Below are positions 45,294-55,334 of a stretch of DNA of 64,000 nt, piece after piece. Location: positions 1,426,001-1,490,000 of the forward strand of contig NZ_CP151792.1 of the NCBI RefSeq assembly GCF_038446525.1. The letters are read 5' to 3'. The stretch comes from Methanolobus sp. ZRKC5 (GTDB taxonomy: Archaea > Halobacteriota > Methanosarcinia > Methanosarcinales > Methanosarcinaceae). The position numbers were made by a program, and so were the translations under genes. The notes under the pieces were generated by a model that made no database searches, was not told where the DNA came from, and worked only from the letters and a program-made list of their open reading frames with translations. The number at the start of each line of letters is the position of its first letter. Positions within the stretch are counted from its first letter, which is position 1.

Positions 45294-45487
45294 GTAACTA
45301 TTCAGCCTGATAAAAACACTATCAATAGCAATCTTGACAAAAAGTTGAGACCTACATTTTATTAGGATCATTAATTTTGATTGTTGCCATTGATTGCTTT
45401 TTTGATTCTTAGGTTGTTAGTGAGCAAACATCTCCGTTTTGATTAAATCAGTATCAATAGGCTAATTGTGGTAGGCTGAATAGTTAC
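45294..45487. mobile_element. 194-bp MITE, copy D
   Basis: Almost identical to copies A and B and in the same orientation. Perfect 8-bp target repeat AAAATAAG (45286-45293, 45488-45495). It lies in the intergenic region downstream of purP and disrupts no visible gene. Confidence 0.9.
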
Positions 45488-45561
45488 AAAATAAGAAAGC
45501 AAAAAAGATCGAGTAATCCATGAAAACTGCATTTACTGCATATTCATGGACTTATCTTGTA

Positions 45562-46629
45562 TTATGATAGGATCTTATCAAGCTGTTTGGAATCTATGGC
45601 AGCCCTGATCTCCTGTGCAATACGCTTTCCTGTGGAAAGTCCCGGCTCCACAAAATCGGAATATGGAGAACCATTTGGGTAGATATTAGTTCCTGCAACA
45701 ATTCTTGCAGATATTTCGAATACCTTGATCTCAAGCTGGTCTGTGAATACGGTCTCAAGACAAAATGGACCAATCATTCCACCGAAAAGTTTGATAGACT
45801 CTTCAACGACTCTGTCACCAAGTTCGAAGATCAATGGCAAAAGAGATTCTCTTGCAACAAGCGGAACATTTCCTGTTACCACATATGTTGGATGGATATC
45901 TGCATTTTCCAACTCTTTTGGTGAACCAAGTCTGAAAATCTCGTCAGCATTTGATTCTACCCTGCGATCCATGCTGAGCATCTGAAGTATACCCTCGCTT
46001 AGCTGGTAACCTTCCTCCTGAAGAGGAGAATAGAAGTAGTGAAGATAATATCGTGTACCGACTATGAATTCCTGAATAGTGTATTTCTCATTGGGATCTA
46101 CGTGTTCCTCGAACTCATCCTGATTCTTCGCGATAAAGAAACCACGTCCGCCCTTAGCACCATGATATTTTACCATTACAGGACCATCGATATCTTCCGG
46201 TTTGATCTGCTTTGGCATATGAATTCCAGCGCCTTCAAGCCACTCTCTTTCCATTTCCCGGTCTGATTCCCATTCGAGAACTGCCCTGTTTCCAAATGTA
46301 GGAACCGCAAGTTCAGCAAATTTATTGATTCCCAGGTATTCTACAAATGAACCATGAGGAATCACAATGGCATTCTTAGCCACGAGTTCATCGACTATAT
46401 TAGGAATATCCTGATAACTGTCGACCACAATAAATTCATCTGGCTTTGCCAGTGGAAAAGCATCATAGAATCTTGGTGGCTGTTTCACGCAAATTCCTAT
46501 AGTCTTGAAGCCTTCTTTCCTTGCCCCATCAAAGATCTGAAGACTGGAATGAGAACATACGGTTGCAATACTAATATTGTCAAGATCATAGTTCCCTACA
46601 ATTTCCATGATGTTTTCTTTTGTAATCAT
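45562..46629 (-). CDS. purP: FAICAR synthetase (5-formaminoimidazole-4-carboxamide ribotide synthetase)
   Basis: 355 residues, ATP-grasp fold. VCSHSSLQIFDGARKEGF (about 24), VIPHGSFVEYLG (about 89), VMVKYHGAKGGRGFFIAK (about 151) and EISARIVAGTNIYPNGSPYS near the C-terminus identify archaeal PurP. It formylates AICAR with formate and ATP in purine synthesis, replacing bacterial PurH. It is monocistronic. Confidence 0.95.
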   Translation of the reverse strand: MITKENIMEIVGNYDLDNISIATVCSHSSLQIFDGARKEGFKTIGICVKQPPRFYDAFPLAKPDEFIVVDSYQDIPNIVDELVAKNAIVIPHGSFVEYLGINKFAELAVPTFGNRAVLEWESDREMEREWLEGAGIHMPKQIKPEDIDGPVMVKYHGAKGGRGFFIAKNQDEFEEHVDPNEKYTIQEFIVGTRYYLHYFYSPLQEEGYQLSEGILQMLSMDRRVESNADEIFRLGSPKELENADIHPTYVVTGNVPLVARESLLPLIFELGDRVVEESIKLFGGMIGPFCLETVFTDQLEIKVFEISARIVAGTNIYPNGSPYSDFVEPGLSTGKRIAQEIRAAIDSKQLDKILS

Positions 46630-46765
46630 AATAAGCCCCTAGAATTTATCTCATATTGTTCTAGCTATTCTTTAACTTTTCGAGTTGCTCCTGAAATAGT
46701 GAAGACTTCAAACAGAATTGAAGTTAAAGGAAAAAATATAAGCCTATGTTTATATACTGCACTAT

Positions 46766-47776
46766 ATGGGAGAGAGCGAAGAAAACACAAATTCTGAAAA
46801 AGTGCTCATTGTACCCCTTGGAGAAGGATCTAAAAAGATCACCCAGGTACTTTCCAATGAGAAAGCAATGAAAATGCTTGATATACTTGCAGATAAACCC
46901 ATGTCTGCAAGCGACGTGGCCGAAACATTAGAACTTCCGCTTACAACTGTCAAGTACAACCTTGACGGACTCATAGAAGCAGACCTCATAAAGGTCAAAG
47001 AAACAAAGTGGAGCCGCAAGGGAAGAGAAGTAAAGATATACGAACCGGTACAAAAATTGATAGTCGTCGCCCCAGGTAATATGAAAAGCGACAGATCATC
47101 CATTTTAAGCATGCTGAAAAAATACCTGGGACTTGTTGCAGGTGCTGTTTTTGCAGCCACCGGACTTGAGGCCATAACAAGAAACTTAAGTATGGGTGCC
47201 GGACCCTCAATGTCGCAGGAAGCTGCTACTGCCCGAATGTTTGATGAAGAACCAATGGCAGGTATGAGCAAGGATATTGCTACTGAAGAAGCCATGGTGG
47301 ATACTTTTGCAGAAAGTGGAAAAGCAATGGAGCAGGACATACCAGAAATGGAAGCTGGAGGTTTCACCGAAGCCGAACTACCTGCAGATGATGTTGCCAT
47401 GGATGTTGATTTTGACGAGCAGATGGTTTCATCAGATGTCCCTGATTACGATGTGCCCACCGAATCATTAAGTTCAGATAGTTTGCCTATTGATGGTGCG
47501 AGCCCCGAGATGCTTGCATCATCTGCACCAAATGGAACCGATGCAGGAACTGATCTTTTGAGAGAAGGCGTGAACACAGCTGCTGGGAACCAGACACCTG
47601 CACTCCCTACTTCAACTGGGATCACTGATAACATGACAGCACTTGCCGAACCTGCATCCGGAATATTTCAGCATGAATTCCTGTCGCATGTCAGCATTTG
47701 GTTCCTATTTGGATGTATTTTTATTATCACTTTGTTGTTCGTAAGAGAAATGTATTATAGAAAAAAGAACATATGA
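46766..47776 (+). CDS. Winged-helix membrane protein (ArsR/MarR-type HTH)
   Basis: 336 residues. The N-terminal 90 residues are a winged helix (MLDILADKPMSASDVAETLE, LPLTTVKYNLDGLIEADLI). A hydrophobic segment follows (about 118-132, YLGLVAGAVFAATGLEAI), then a Met/Asp/Glu-rich region of about 150 residues, and a C-terminal helix (about 308-328) with a basic end. It is probably a membrane-bound regulator or signal receiver. It follows a TATA box by about 25 bases. Confidence 0.75.
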   Translation: MGESEENTNSEKVLIVPLGEGSKKITQVLSNEKAMKMLDILADKPMSASDVAETLELPLTTVKYNLDGLIEADLIKVKETKWSRKGREVKIYEPVQKLIVVAPGNMKSDRSSILSMLKKYLGLVAGAVFAATGLEAITRNLSMGAGPSMSQEAATARMFDEEPMAGMSKDIATEEAMVDTFAESGKAMEQDIPEMEAGGFTEAELPADDVAMDVDFDEQMVSSDVPDYDVPTESLSSDSLPIDGASPEMLASSAPNGTDAGTDLLREGVNTAAGNQTPALPTSTGITDNMTALAEPASGIFQHEFLSHVSIWFLFGCIFIITLLFVREMYYRKKNI

Positions 47777-47792
47777 GGCCTGAGTGAACGGT

Positions 47793-48602
47793 ATGAGAGT
47801 TGCTCTGAAAATAGCATACGTAGGCACCGGATATAATGGATCACAGGTTCAGCCGGATGCTGCAACGATAGAAGGTGAGCTGTTCAGTGCACTCACTGAA
47901 CTGGAGATCATTAAAGACCCGAAATCAGCACGATTTTCAAGTTCCGGGAGGACAGATACAGGAGTTCATGCCAGGGAACAGGTAGTTGCATTTGACACAG
48001 ATAAGCCAAACCTTGCCATACCAAGGGTAATCAATTCCAACCTCCCAAACTCAATATGGGTATGGGCATATGCAGAAGTCCCCGATGAATTTGATCCCAG
48101 AAGATGGGCTGTCAGCCGTAAGTACCGATACGTCATGAGCGGGGAACAATACGACATTTCCAAAATCAGATCTGCGTCTAAGATACTTGTAGGGAAGCAC
48201 GATTATGCAAATTTCTGTACCAAACAAAGAGACAGGAGCACAATCCGTAATGTCGAAAAAATAGATGTACGTGTCAGCGGAACCCTGACAAAAATCGACA
48301 TACAGGCAAACAGTTTTCTTAGGAATATGGTCAGAAAGATGGTTACTGCCCTTACAATGGTGGGAAGCGGAGTAAGAGACGAACAGTGGCTTAATCAAAT
48401 GCTTGACCCTGAATCTTACGAAGAAGGACTGGAACCTGCATCTGCATATGGATTGACCCTTATGAAAGTAGAATACATGCAACCTATAGACTGGTGTGAG
48501 GATGGTTACGCCATAAGAAGGGCAAGTGAGAACGTACACGATTATATGGTACGCCACCGCGTCATGGCAGAAGTGATGGATAATCTGATTCCCATGGAAT
48601 AA
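47793..48602 (+). CDS. truA: tRNA pseudouridine(38-40) synthase TruA
   Basis: 269 residues from ATG 47793 (GTG at 47784 is an alternative). ALKIAYVGTGYNGSQVQP at the N-terminus and RFSSSGRTDTGVHAREQVVA with the catalytic Asp (about 54) are diagnostic. ANSFLRNMVRKMVTALTMVG is the conserved late motif. It modifies the anticodon arm of tRNAs. It lies 16 bases after the regulator gene. Confidence 0.9.
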   Translation: MRVALKIAYVGTGYNGSQVQPDAATIEGELFSALTELEIIKDPKSARFSSSGRTDTGVHAREQVVAFDTDKPNLAIPRVINSNLPNSIWVWAYAEVPDEFDPRRWAVSRKYRYVMSGEQYDISKIRSASKILVGKHDYANFCTKQRDRSTIRNVEKIDVRVSGTLTKIDIQANSFLRNMVRKMVTALTMVGSGVRDEQWLNQMLDPESYEEGLEPASAYGLTLMKVEYMQPIDWCEDGYAIRRASENVHDYMVRHRVMAEVMDNLIPME

Positions 48603-48630
48603 ACTTTTCTTTACTTTTTTATCATAACTA

Positions 48631-49206
48631 ATGCATTTTACGACAAATATCAAGGACATGGTCATAGACTATGAGCTCATACACAGAGATGTAAAAAATC
48701 CAAGACTTGAGTTCAGGGACCACCATTTGTACCTGATAGTACCGCATGCCCACAAGAATCACGAGATGATCATCCACAGGCACCGGAGATGGATATATAA
48801 CAAGTATTCCCGGATGGAGAAACTAAGAGATGTATGCTCGAATGTGGAGTTAGTTAAAGGCAGGTCTGTCGAGGAACTGAAAGAACTTGTGAACTCCTTT
48901 GTCATCAAGATCGAAGTGGAGCTTGGAGTAAAACCACAAAGGATAAGATTCAGAAAAATGAGAACAAAGTGGGGAAGTTGCAGCTCAAAAGGAAACCTGA
49001 ACTTTAACAGTCATATGAGACACCTGCCAGACAGAATCGTTGAGTATATAGTATTCCACGAAATGGTACATCTCATCGAACTCAACCACAGTCCTCGTTT
49101 CTGGAATTATATTAAAGAACGTTTTTCAGATCATAAGGAATACGAGACAATGCTTGCAGCATACTGGTCACTTATACAGAAACAATGCATTGATCAGTCC
49201 TTATAG
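48631..49206 (+). CDS. YgjP-like zinc metallopeptidase (DUF45)
   Basis: 191 residues. HEMVHLIELNHSPRFW (about 150) gives the HExxH zinc motif and third ligand region. RIRFRKMRTKWGSCSSKGNL is the diagnostic upstream motif. The family contains YgjP-type proteases of unknown natural substrate, often near restriction genes, but here beside RNA-modification genes. The start could also be ATG 48658. Confidence 0.85.
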   Translation: MHFTTNIKDMVIDYELIHRDVKNPRLEFRDHHLYLIVPHAHKNHEMIIHRHRRWIYNKYSRMEKLRDVCSNVELVKGRSVEELKELVNSFVIKIEVELGVKPQRIRFRKMRTKWGSCSSKGNLNFNSHMRHLPDRIVEYIVFHEMVHLIELNHSPRFWNYIKERFSDHKEYETMLAAYWSLIQKQCIDQSL

Positions 49207-50225
49207 AGAACAGTGAAGGTCCTTGTCAGGCTCTTGTGAACTTTCTGCGTGAATACATCAAGAACTGCAAAACCTGCATTCTCTGCAAATTCTACTACTT
49301 TTATCTCAGACACCACTACTGCGAGTTTCCCATGCCTGAGTACCCTGTACATTTCAGCGAAGGAGTCCGAATACAGGTGATACAGGGACTCAGCCCTTAT
49401 GGCAGCAGAGCGACCATATGGAGGATCGGTCACAATTGCATCGACACATGAGTCTTTGAGTGGAACCCGACAGGCATCGCCCACCAGCAGAGAATAATCG
49501 GTTTCATACTCATCAAGGTTCAGCCTGGCACCGTGGGATATCTTATGACGGACTTCGATACCGATGACATGGGCACCCACCAGCCCGGCTTCCACAAGAA
49601 TACCGGCTGTACCGCTGAAAGGATCAAAAAGAGATTCATCAGACCTTACCTGTGAAATGTTCACTAACGCCCTTGCAATCCTGGGCATAAGCACACCTGG
49701 ATAGAAGAATGGTTTCTTATGTGGCGCACGGTGTTCATACGCACCCCGGTCAACAGAAACCATAATCGTACCAAGGACTGCGCGGTCAGTCATTACAATA
49801 CGAAATGTTACATCAGGGTTTTTGAGATTTGCCCTGAATCCTTTGCGGAAAATACTGCCCCCAAGCATGCCTTCAATATGTTCTCTGTTGACATCACCAT
49901 GGTGCTTGATTCTTTTTGCGCGAACAACGTATGTCTGACCTTCGGACAAAAACCCGGCAAGATCGGAGTCCTCACACATTGCTATAATTGAATCATCGTC
50001 CAAATCGCAGATTCCCACCACTTTCAGTATGTGATGGGACATAGCAAGCCGGTCTGCGATAAAGAGAAGTTTCTCATCGACAGACTCACCTTCAATATCA
50101 AGAACAAGGCACTGGTCAAAAGAAGCATGTTCACTGTACTCAAGACCTACCATTGAAAGACATGCAAATACTTCTTTACATGGCAGGACAGCGTGCTCCC
50201 CGGATAACTCAAAAGCATACAGCAT
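49194..50225 (-). CDS. tRNA (guanine(10)-N2)-dimethyltransferase
   Basis: 343 residues. An N-terminal THUMP region of about 160 residues, then the methylase with LFDPFSGTAGILVEAGLVGA (about 200) and the catalytic VTDPPYGRSAAIRAESLYHL (about 266). This is the archaeal Trm-G10 type. Its stop overlaps the peptidase gene by 13 bases. Confidence 0.9.
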   Translation of the reverse strand: MLYAFELSGEHAVLPCKEVFACLSMVGLEYSEHASFDQCLVLDIEGESVDEKLLFIADRLAMSHHILKVVGICDLDDDSIIAMCEDSDLAGFLSEGQTYVVRAKRIKHHGDVNREHIEGMLGGSIFRKGFRANLKNPDVTFRIVMTDRAVLGTIMVSVDRGAYEHRAPHKKPFFYPGVLMPRIARALVNISQVRSDESLFDPFSGTAGILVEAGLVGAHVIGIEVRHKISHGARLNLDEYETDYSLLVGDACRVPLKDSCVDAIVTDPPYGRSAAIRAESLYHLYSDSFAEMYRVLRHGKLAVVVSEIKVVEFAENAGFAVLDVFTQKVHKSLTRTFTVLYKD

Positions 50226-50322
50226 AATAACTGCAATAGAGAATAGAAGTACTATTTAAAGCGTTTCAATGGACGATTAGAACAAAGCATTAAAAATAAA
50301 GAAAAAAAAACCGCGTAGACCA

Positions 50323-50610
50323 TCAGAACATCAATTCCAATGCTTCTTTCCCTGTCATCCCTACTTTGATACCAAGATTGATGGCTTTCTGGGTAGCACC
50401 AACAACTGGTGCCTGAAGCACATCATCAAAAGTGCTGACACCTTTTACCTTAACTGCAACATCACCAAGGGTTCCTGCTGTATCCATATCAAGATAACCG
50501 CACATAACAAAACCCCTGTCCGCCCTAATCACAAGCAATGAAGCATTCTGCATCTGGAAATTAAGACCCAGAGCCGAGCCGTTATCAAGTTCTATATTTT
50601 CGACCAGCAT
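50323..50610 (-). CDS. DUF1805 protein
   Basis: 95 residues, single alpha/beta domain: IELDNGSALGLNFQMQNASL, then IRADRGFVMCGYLDMDTAG and GVSTFDDVLQAPVVGAT. This is the DUF1805/YunC family, whose function is unknown. A T/A-rich stretch follows the stop. Confidence 0.8.
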   Translation of the reverse strand: MLVENIELDNGSALGLNFQMQNASLLVIRADRGFVMCGYLDMDTAGTLGDVAVKVKGVSTFDDVLQAPVVGATQKAINLGIKVGMTGKEALELMF

Positions 50611-50636
50611 AACTAATCACTAATTTCGTAGTGAGT

Positions 50637-51404
50637 TTAAGAGATATTAAATTTGTCGGACTTTAGTTTTTTGAACAGGTTATCTGTAAGCCCCGGGAAT
50701 ATCTTATCAAGCAACGATGGTGAATCAGTACCGGAAACATTAGCAGGATTTATTTTTGTCACATTTTCCTTTTTTTCCTGAACAGGCGGTTCTTCAATTA
50801 AGAACTCAATAACAAGTTCCCCGGTAAATCCAAACTGACCGGAAATAGTGGTGCCTTGTGAACTTTCTTCCACGGATTTATTGTCAATACCTTCCACGGA
50901 AACTAATTTTATTTCAGAAGGAAGATGTACAGTTACATCCGTTTCAGGCTGACCCTGGAACCACATACTTGTATCAGATTCTGTAAGTGGTGTTTTGAAA
51001 TCATAAAAAACCTGATACTTGTTCATTATGTCTTTTTCATCGCCTACCAGTCCGATAAGCTCAGCAGACATATCAGCTTCCACATCCAAAAGAGTTACAT
51101 TCTTTGAAGAATTATCTATTTTCACATCCATATTATTTTCTATGGTCTTGAGAAATGATTTGCTGGTCTTTACATCGGTTTTCAGTAATTCCCATGAACT
51201 AACGAATCCATCATTATCCCCGAATTCCATATCAATGAAGGTCTTGAATACTACAGACCTGTCACCGGAATATGTTTCAGTGTACCCCCAAACCATACCA
51301 TCTGTCCCTATATCGATGGTGTTATCCCATTCATAGGCAGCACTTGCTGGAAGGGATAACATTGAGAATAAGACAATGAGCAATAACAGGTTCCTAATCC
51401 TCAA
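50637..51404 (-). CDS. Exported hypothetical protein
   Basis: 255 residues from TTG 51404, chosen because GGGTGGGAT lies 8 bases upstream. An ATG at 51443 would add 13 hydrophilic residues and overlap map. A signal peptide (RIRNLLLLIVLFSMLSLPAS) is followed by a beta-rich domain with DMEFGDNDGFVSSWELL and a Pro/Lys-rich tail. It is similar to halo/methanogen surface proteins of unknown function. Confidence 0.65.
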   Translation of the reverse strand: MRIRNLLLLIVLFSMLSLPASAAYEWDNTIDIGTDGMVWGYTETYSGDRSVVFKTFIDMEFGDNDGFVSSWELLKTDVKTSKSFLKTIENNMDVKIDNSSKNVTLLDVEADMSAELIGLVGDEKDIMNKYQVFYDFKTPLTESDTSMWFQGQPETDVTVHLPSEIKLVSVEGIDNKSVEESSQGTTISGQFGFTGELVIEFLIEEPPVQEKKENVTKINPANVSGTDSPSLLDKIFPGLTDNLFKKLKSDKFNIS

Positions 51405-51421
51405 TCTTATCCCACCCTTTT

Positions 51422-52318
51422 TTATTTGGTTGTAACTTCGCATCCGTCATCTGTGACTATGAGAGTGTGCTCTGTCTGTGCAACCATCCCTCCAGCCACT
51501 TCCTTGAGTACCGGATATGAATGGACGATTCCTGCCTTTTCAAGCTGCATCAGGGCAAAGTCCAGTTGCGGGGTTTTGAGCCATCTTTTTGCGAACGGAA
51601 GCGTCTTGTATGGTTCAAGTTCCTTAAGAAGAGCCCTTGCTGCTGGCAAACGCACAGGTTTTTTGTGTACTACCTGATATATCTCAGTAAGTGAACCATC
51701 AACGACCTTTCCGGCACCATCGGTGGCAAATGGCTCTATGGCGATGAAGTCACCTGTGTGAAGTTTAACACCTTTGCTTACCCTCCTATTAGGCATGCTG
51801 GGAGATGCGTGGGGAATATATTGTGCAAGCCCATGCCCCGTAAGATTTCCCACTGGCTTGAAGTCGTGGGCAAGAATAGCATCCTCTATGGCAGCAGCAA
51901 TATTTGCTGTATCAGCACCATTTTTGACAATATCAATGGCAGCTTTAAGACCGTCTTCAGAAGCTTTTACAAGGTCGCCATATTTGCCTGAAAGATCGAT
52001 GGTAATGGCAGAATCTGCGATATAACCATCCACATGAACCCCAATATCGAGTTTAATCACATCTTCGCCAAAGACGGTTTCGTCCCCTGCAAGGGGAGTT
52101 GCATGTGCTGCCTCATCATTGCGGGAAATGTTACAGGGAAATGCTGAGCCATCTGCTCCGAGCTCTATTGGCCTGCTCTCCACGAAATCAGCTATTTCCA
52201 ACAGGCTGACACCCACCTTTATGCGGTCTTTTGCCTCACTTCTTACCTGTGACAGTATCTTTCCTGCTTTGACGTATTTGCCGATTATCTCTTCGATATC
52301 CTTAACTTTGTCAGCCAT
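51422..52318 (-). CDS. map: Methionine aminopeptidase, type II
   Basis: 298 residues. Metal ligands in IKLDIGVHVDGYIADSAITI (two Asp), VGNLTGHGLAQYIPHAS (His), IAIEPFATDG (Glu) and AQTEHTLIV (Glu) are all present. The insertion typical of type II (archaeal/eukaryotic) is present at about 200-250. It removes the initiator Met. It lies 31 bases after the pepQ-like gene on the same strand. Confidence 0.95.
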   Translation of the reverse strand: MADKVKDIEEIIGKYVKAGKILSQVRSEAKDRIKVGVSLLEIADFVESRPIELGADGSAFPCNISRNDEAAHATPLAGDETVFGEDVIKLDIGVHVDGYIADSAITIDLSGKYGDLVKASEDGLKAAIDIVKNGADTANIAAAIEDAILAHDFKPVGNLTGHGLAQYIPHASPSMPNRRVSKGVKLHTGDFIAIEPFATDGAGKVVDGSLTEIYQVVHKKPVRLPAARALLKELEPYKTLPFAKRWLKTPQLDFALMQLEKAGIVHSYPVLKEVAGGMVAQTEHTLIVTDDGCEVTTK

Positions 52319-52349
52319 TTAAATTCTCCTTTATAATTTGCTTCCTGGA

Positions 52350-53525
52350 TTAATATACAAATTTCTTTTCCATTTCTGTGAGGTTCTCAAAACCATCTGC
52401 TGTTACCAGGATCAGATCCTCCAGGCGTATGCCACCAACATCAGGATAGTACAGTCCCGGTTCTATTGTGATGATGTTACCTTCCTCGAGCTCAACATCG
52501 CTGTTCCCTACAAATGGGAATTCATGTATCTCAAGTCCTACGCCATGCCCGGTTGAATGGATGAAACCAACATTTGAGCCTTCCCTGATGGTGTCGTAGC
52601 CCTTCTCTTTGAATACATCGCAAACTTTGTTATGGATATCACTGCATTTGACACCTGGCTTGACCATTTCTATCCCGGCAGTCTGTGCTTCGCGGACAGC
52701 TTCATACATGTCCGCCAGCTTTTCTGAAGGCTCCCCTTTAAGCACTGTCCGGGTCATGTCAGCATAGTATCTTTCCTTTTTGCTGTGCGGGAAGATATCC
52801 ATGACAATAGGTTCATTAGCCTTTAGAGGACCTGCACCTTCCCAATGAGGATTTGCAGAACCAGTACCACCGGCAACTATGGTGCTCTCTGCCTCACATC
52901 CATGTTCAAGAAGTGTTAAATCTATTTCTTTGCGTAACATTTCAGATGTCAGGGCAAAGCCACGGTAATTGAGTACACCTTCAACGTCTTCTGATTTTTT
53001 GACCATCTCAGCTGCCGCTTTCATTGCTTTATTGCATGCATCCTGAACTTTTTTTACCATCTCGATCTCTGAAGGGTCTTTTCGTGAGCGCAACTCGGCA
53101 AATGGACTTTTGATAGCTTCTATGGAAAAACCCTCTTCCTTGAGGGTCTGAGCAATATGGTATGGAAAATCTCTTGGAACTGCTACTCGTCTTGCGCCCT
53201 CTTTTTGCAGAATATCTGCAAGGCAGTCACAATAAGCAAGAGATGGATCTTTTCTTTCCTTTACCTTTGACCTGTAATCACAACCCTGCAGTGTACGAAT
53301 ATCAGACACTCTTGACTCGATCTCTGCTCTACCTTTTTCCATATCAGAAATAAGAATTGTTTCAGCGCCTTCTTTTGTGTGGAAATAAGCAAACTCGTCT
53401 GAAGCAAAGAAGCGGGTTGCATAATAGATGTCTGCATTGTTCGAATTCCCCACCATCAGATATACATCCGACTTGTGGCTTTCCAGTGATGTGGAAATAT
53501 CAATGAGAACTTGTGTTAAGGCCAT
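52350..53525 (-). CDS. Xaa-Pro aminopeptidase/dipeptidase, M24 family
   Basis: 391 residues. N-terminal creatinase-like domain, then the pita-bread domain with IVMDIFPHSKKERYYADMTR (about 224, two Asp), STGHGVGLEIHEFP (about 323, His), EEGNIITIEPGLYYP (about 349, Glu) and GIRLEDLILVT (Glu). It hydrolyses Xaa-Pro peptides and is transcribed with map. Confidence 0.9.
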   Translation of the reverse strand: MALTQVLIDISTSLESHKSDVYLMVGNSNNADIYYATRFFASDEFAYFHTKEGAETILISDMEKGRAEIESRVSDIRTLQGCDYRSKVKERKDPSLAYCDCLADILQKEGARRVAVPRDFPYHIAQTLKEEGFSIEAIKSPFAELRSRKDPSEIEMVKKVQDACNKAMKAAAEMVKKSEDVEGVLNYRGFALTSEMLRKEIDLTLLEHGCEAESTIVAGGTGSANPHWEGAGPLKANEPIVMDIFPHSKKERYYADMTRTVLKGEPSEKLADMYEAVREAQTAGIEMVKPGVKCSDIHNKVCDVFKEKGYDTIREGSNVGFIHSTGHGVGLEIHEFPFVGNSDVELEEGNIITIEPGLYYPDVGGIRLEDLILVTADGFENLTEMEKKFVY

Positions 53526-53739
53526 GATATTATCTAGTAGTTACTAGTACAAAATTGTTATCAAATGTAGAGCCTGAAAAAGGCAACCGGAAATCCATGA
53601 TAATCAAAATGAACAACATTCAGAATATTTTCATGAACACATGGTACAGATAATTACTACACAGAACAAACTTTTGTGCACATAAACATGCGATACTTTC
53701 ACATCCACATTATATATAGCCCCATAAGTAGCAAGTATT

Positions 53740-54129
53740 ATGGATAGCGTAAACCAGTACGGTTCACAATTCACAAATATATCTGACTTCCTAAAGGATG
53801 TCAAATATATAATATTGTTCTACGTACTTGGTGATTTCCTGACAACTGTCCAGGCCCTTAACTATGGATTTGAAGAAAATAATTTTCTGGCAGCAGTATT
53901 CCAGAGCTATGGAGTAGAATCCCTTCTTGTTCTGAAGGTCTTTTTCCTTGCAATAGTCTACTGGAACTACAGAATTCTGAAAGAGTCAGATTCCAGGTGG
54001 ACCGACCTGCTGTGGGTATTGTCCAGAAAAAGTATCTCAATTGTTGGCTTGTTCCTGGTGATGAACAACCTAATGGTCATTTTCATGGAATGCAGCGTGC
54101 TGCAGGTTATCCATACAATGACTTTTTAA
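53740..54129 (+). CDS. DUF5658-like small membrane protein, second copy
   Basis: 129 residues with three membrane helices. The motif YIILFYVLGDFLTTVQALNY (about 27) aligns with the paralogue at 5192-5488, and VLKVFFLAIVYWNYRIL with its second helix. A TATA box (TTATATATAG, about 53710-53718) lies 22-30 bases before the ATG, so the transcript is almost leaderless. The IS630 element begins 26 bases after the stop. Confidence 0.65.
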   Translation: MDSVNQYGSQFTNISDFLKDVKYIILFYVLGDFLTTVQALNYGFEENNFLAAVFQSYGVESLLVLKVFFLAIVYWNYRILKESDSRWTDLLWVLSRKSISIVGLFLVMNNLMVIFMECSVLQVIHTMTF

Positions 54130-54155
54130 CTCCCTCAAAAACGAAAAAACAATTA

Positions 54156-55230
54156 TAGTTGTTCACTTAATATTCATAACTTATTTTTCAGAAACTTATC
54201 AATCCATTTTCTTGCGAAACTAATCTTTGATGAACAACTAATAAACGTCTCAGCAATCAGATTTTTCATATGGTCAAGATCTTTCACAAAATTACAAGAA
54301 ATTATTCTTTTGACGCTCTTCCAGATGAATTCTATTGGATTCAAGTCTGGCGAATATGGAGGTAAATAGACCAATTCGATGTCATTTGCCTGTGCAAAAT
54401 CCAATGTATCTTTTGCTCGATGTGATCTAAAATTGTCGAGAATGATTACAATTCTTTTTCCTATGTTACTGTTTTTTACAGTTGACAGAAATGAACATAC
54501 ATCTTCTTTGGTTGAATGTTCCTTAAAATTTATAACTGAATTACCATTCAATGCATAAAACCCGAAGGAGTTTGCTTTTAGCCTGGTTGTGTTTTTGAAG
54601 ATAACAGGTTTATTGAAAGACCATAAACGAACTGTATTTGATGTTGTTTGTGGAGATGATTCATCAAGAAAGCCGATAACGCAACCATCATCGATTAATG
54701 GTAAGTTTTTTTTAAACGGTCTTCTGCGTCTTCTGGTCTTCGATGATCATGTGTATAGGGTTTGCCATGATGCATGCCAAACTTTTTCAAGATGACTAAT
54801 ATTTGCTTAATGGTGTATTGAACTTTAAACTCATTATATATGAGTTCCTGAACTGCTTTTGTTGACCAGTCATCACGCTCATGTAACATGGTCTTTAGTT
54901 TTTCTTTTTGGTCATTAGTGAGTTTTGAAGGGCAACCTCCTGAAAACCTGGGTTTCAAACCTTTATATCCGTCTTGATTCCACCGTTCTTGCCATTGATA
55001 TGCAACGGGTTTTGATATCCCTACAAGTTTAGCCGCTTCATTAACTGAAGCACCTTCATAACGGTGTTTAACAAAATACAAACGTTGTAGAACTCTTGTA
55101 TCTTTCTCTAACGACTTAATATGTTTAAGCAATTCCTCTAATGAAAGATGATGCTCTATCAGAATTTGTTCTGGTTTAGCCATGAAAAATAGTTGTATCT
55201 CTTAAGTAATAAATGTTTAGTTAATAACTA
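54156..55230 (-). mobile_element. Complete IS630-family element (1075 bp)
   Basis: Inverted ends TAGTTGTTCACTTAATATTC (left) and the similar TAGTTATTAACTAAACATTT read inward (right), bordered by the TA dinucleotide on both sides (54154-54155, 55231-55232), as IS630/Tc1-type elements require. It carries one transposase in two frames. It is nearly identical to the truncated copy at 24401-25427, so transposition is recent. Confidence 0.85.
54174..55183 (-). CDS. IS630 transposase (OrfA-OrfB, -1 frameshift)
   Basis: OrfA (54695-55183, 162 residues) has paired HTH domains (EAAKLVGISKPVAYQWQERW). Translation can shift -1 at eight consecutive A (T run 54706-54713), where DRLKK continues as NLPLIDDGCVIGFLDESS, giving a 336-residue product. 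The DDE residues are in FLDESS, IILDNFRSHRA and LNPIEFIWKS. The C-terminus is complete (WIDKFLKNKL). Confidence 0.85.
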
Positions 55231-55334
55231 TAATTCCACCATTTTTTTTCAACTAGACTGTTTTGGAAAAACTTGCAGTTAAAAATATCATTCTTGCAAG
55301 CAGTACAACTAAAGTAATCATCCCCCTGAAGAAA

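Noticed and set aside
46762-47400. Long minus-strand open frame opposite the winged-helix membrane protein
   Set aside because: Antisense shadow of a gene with clear domain content on the plus strand; Ser/Ala-rich composition is typical of such shadows.
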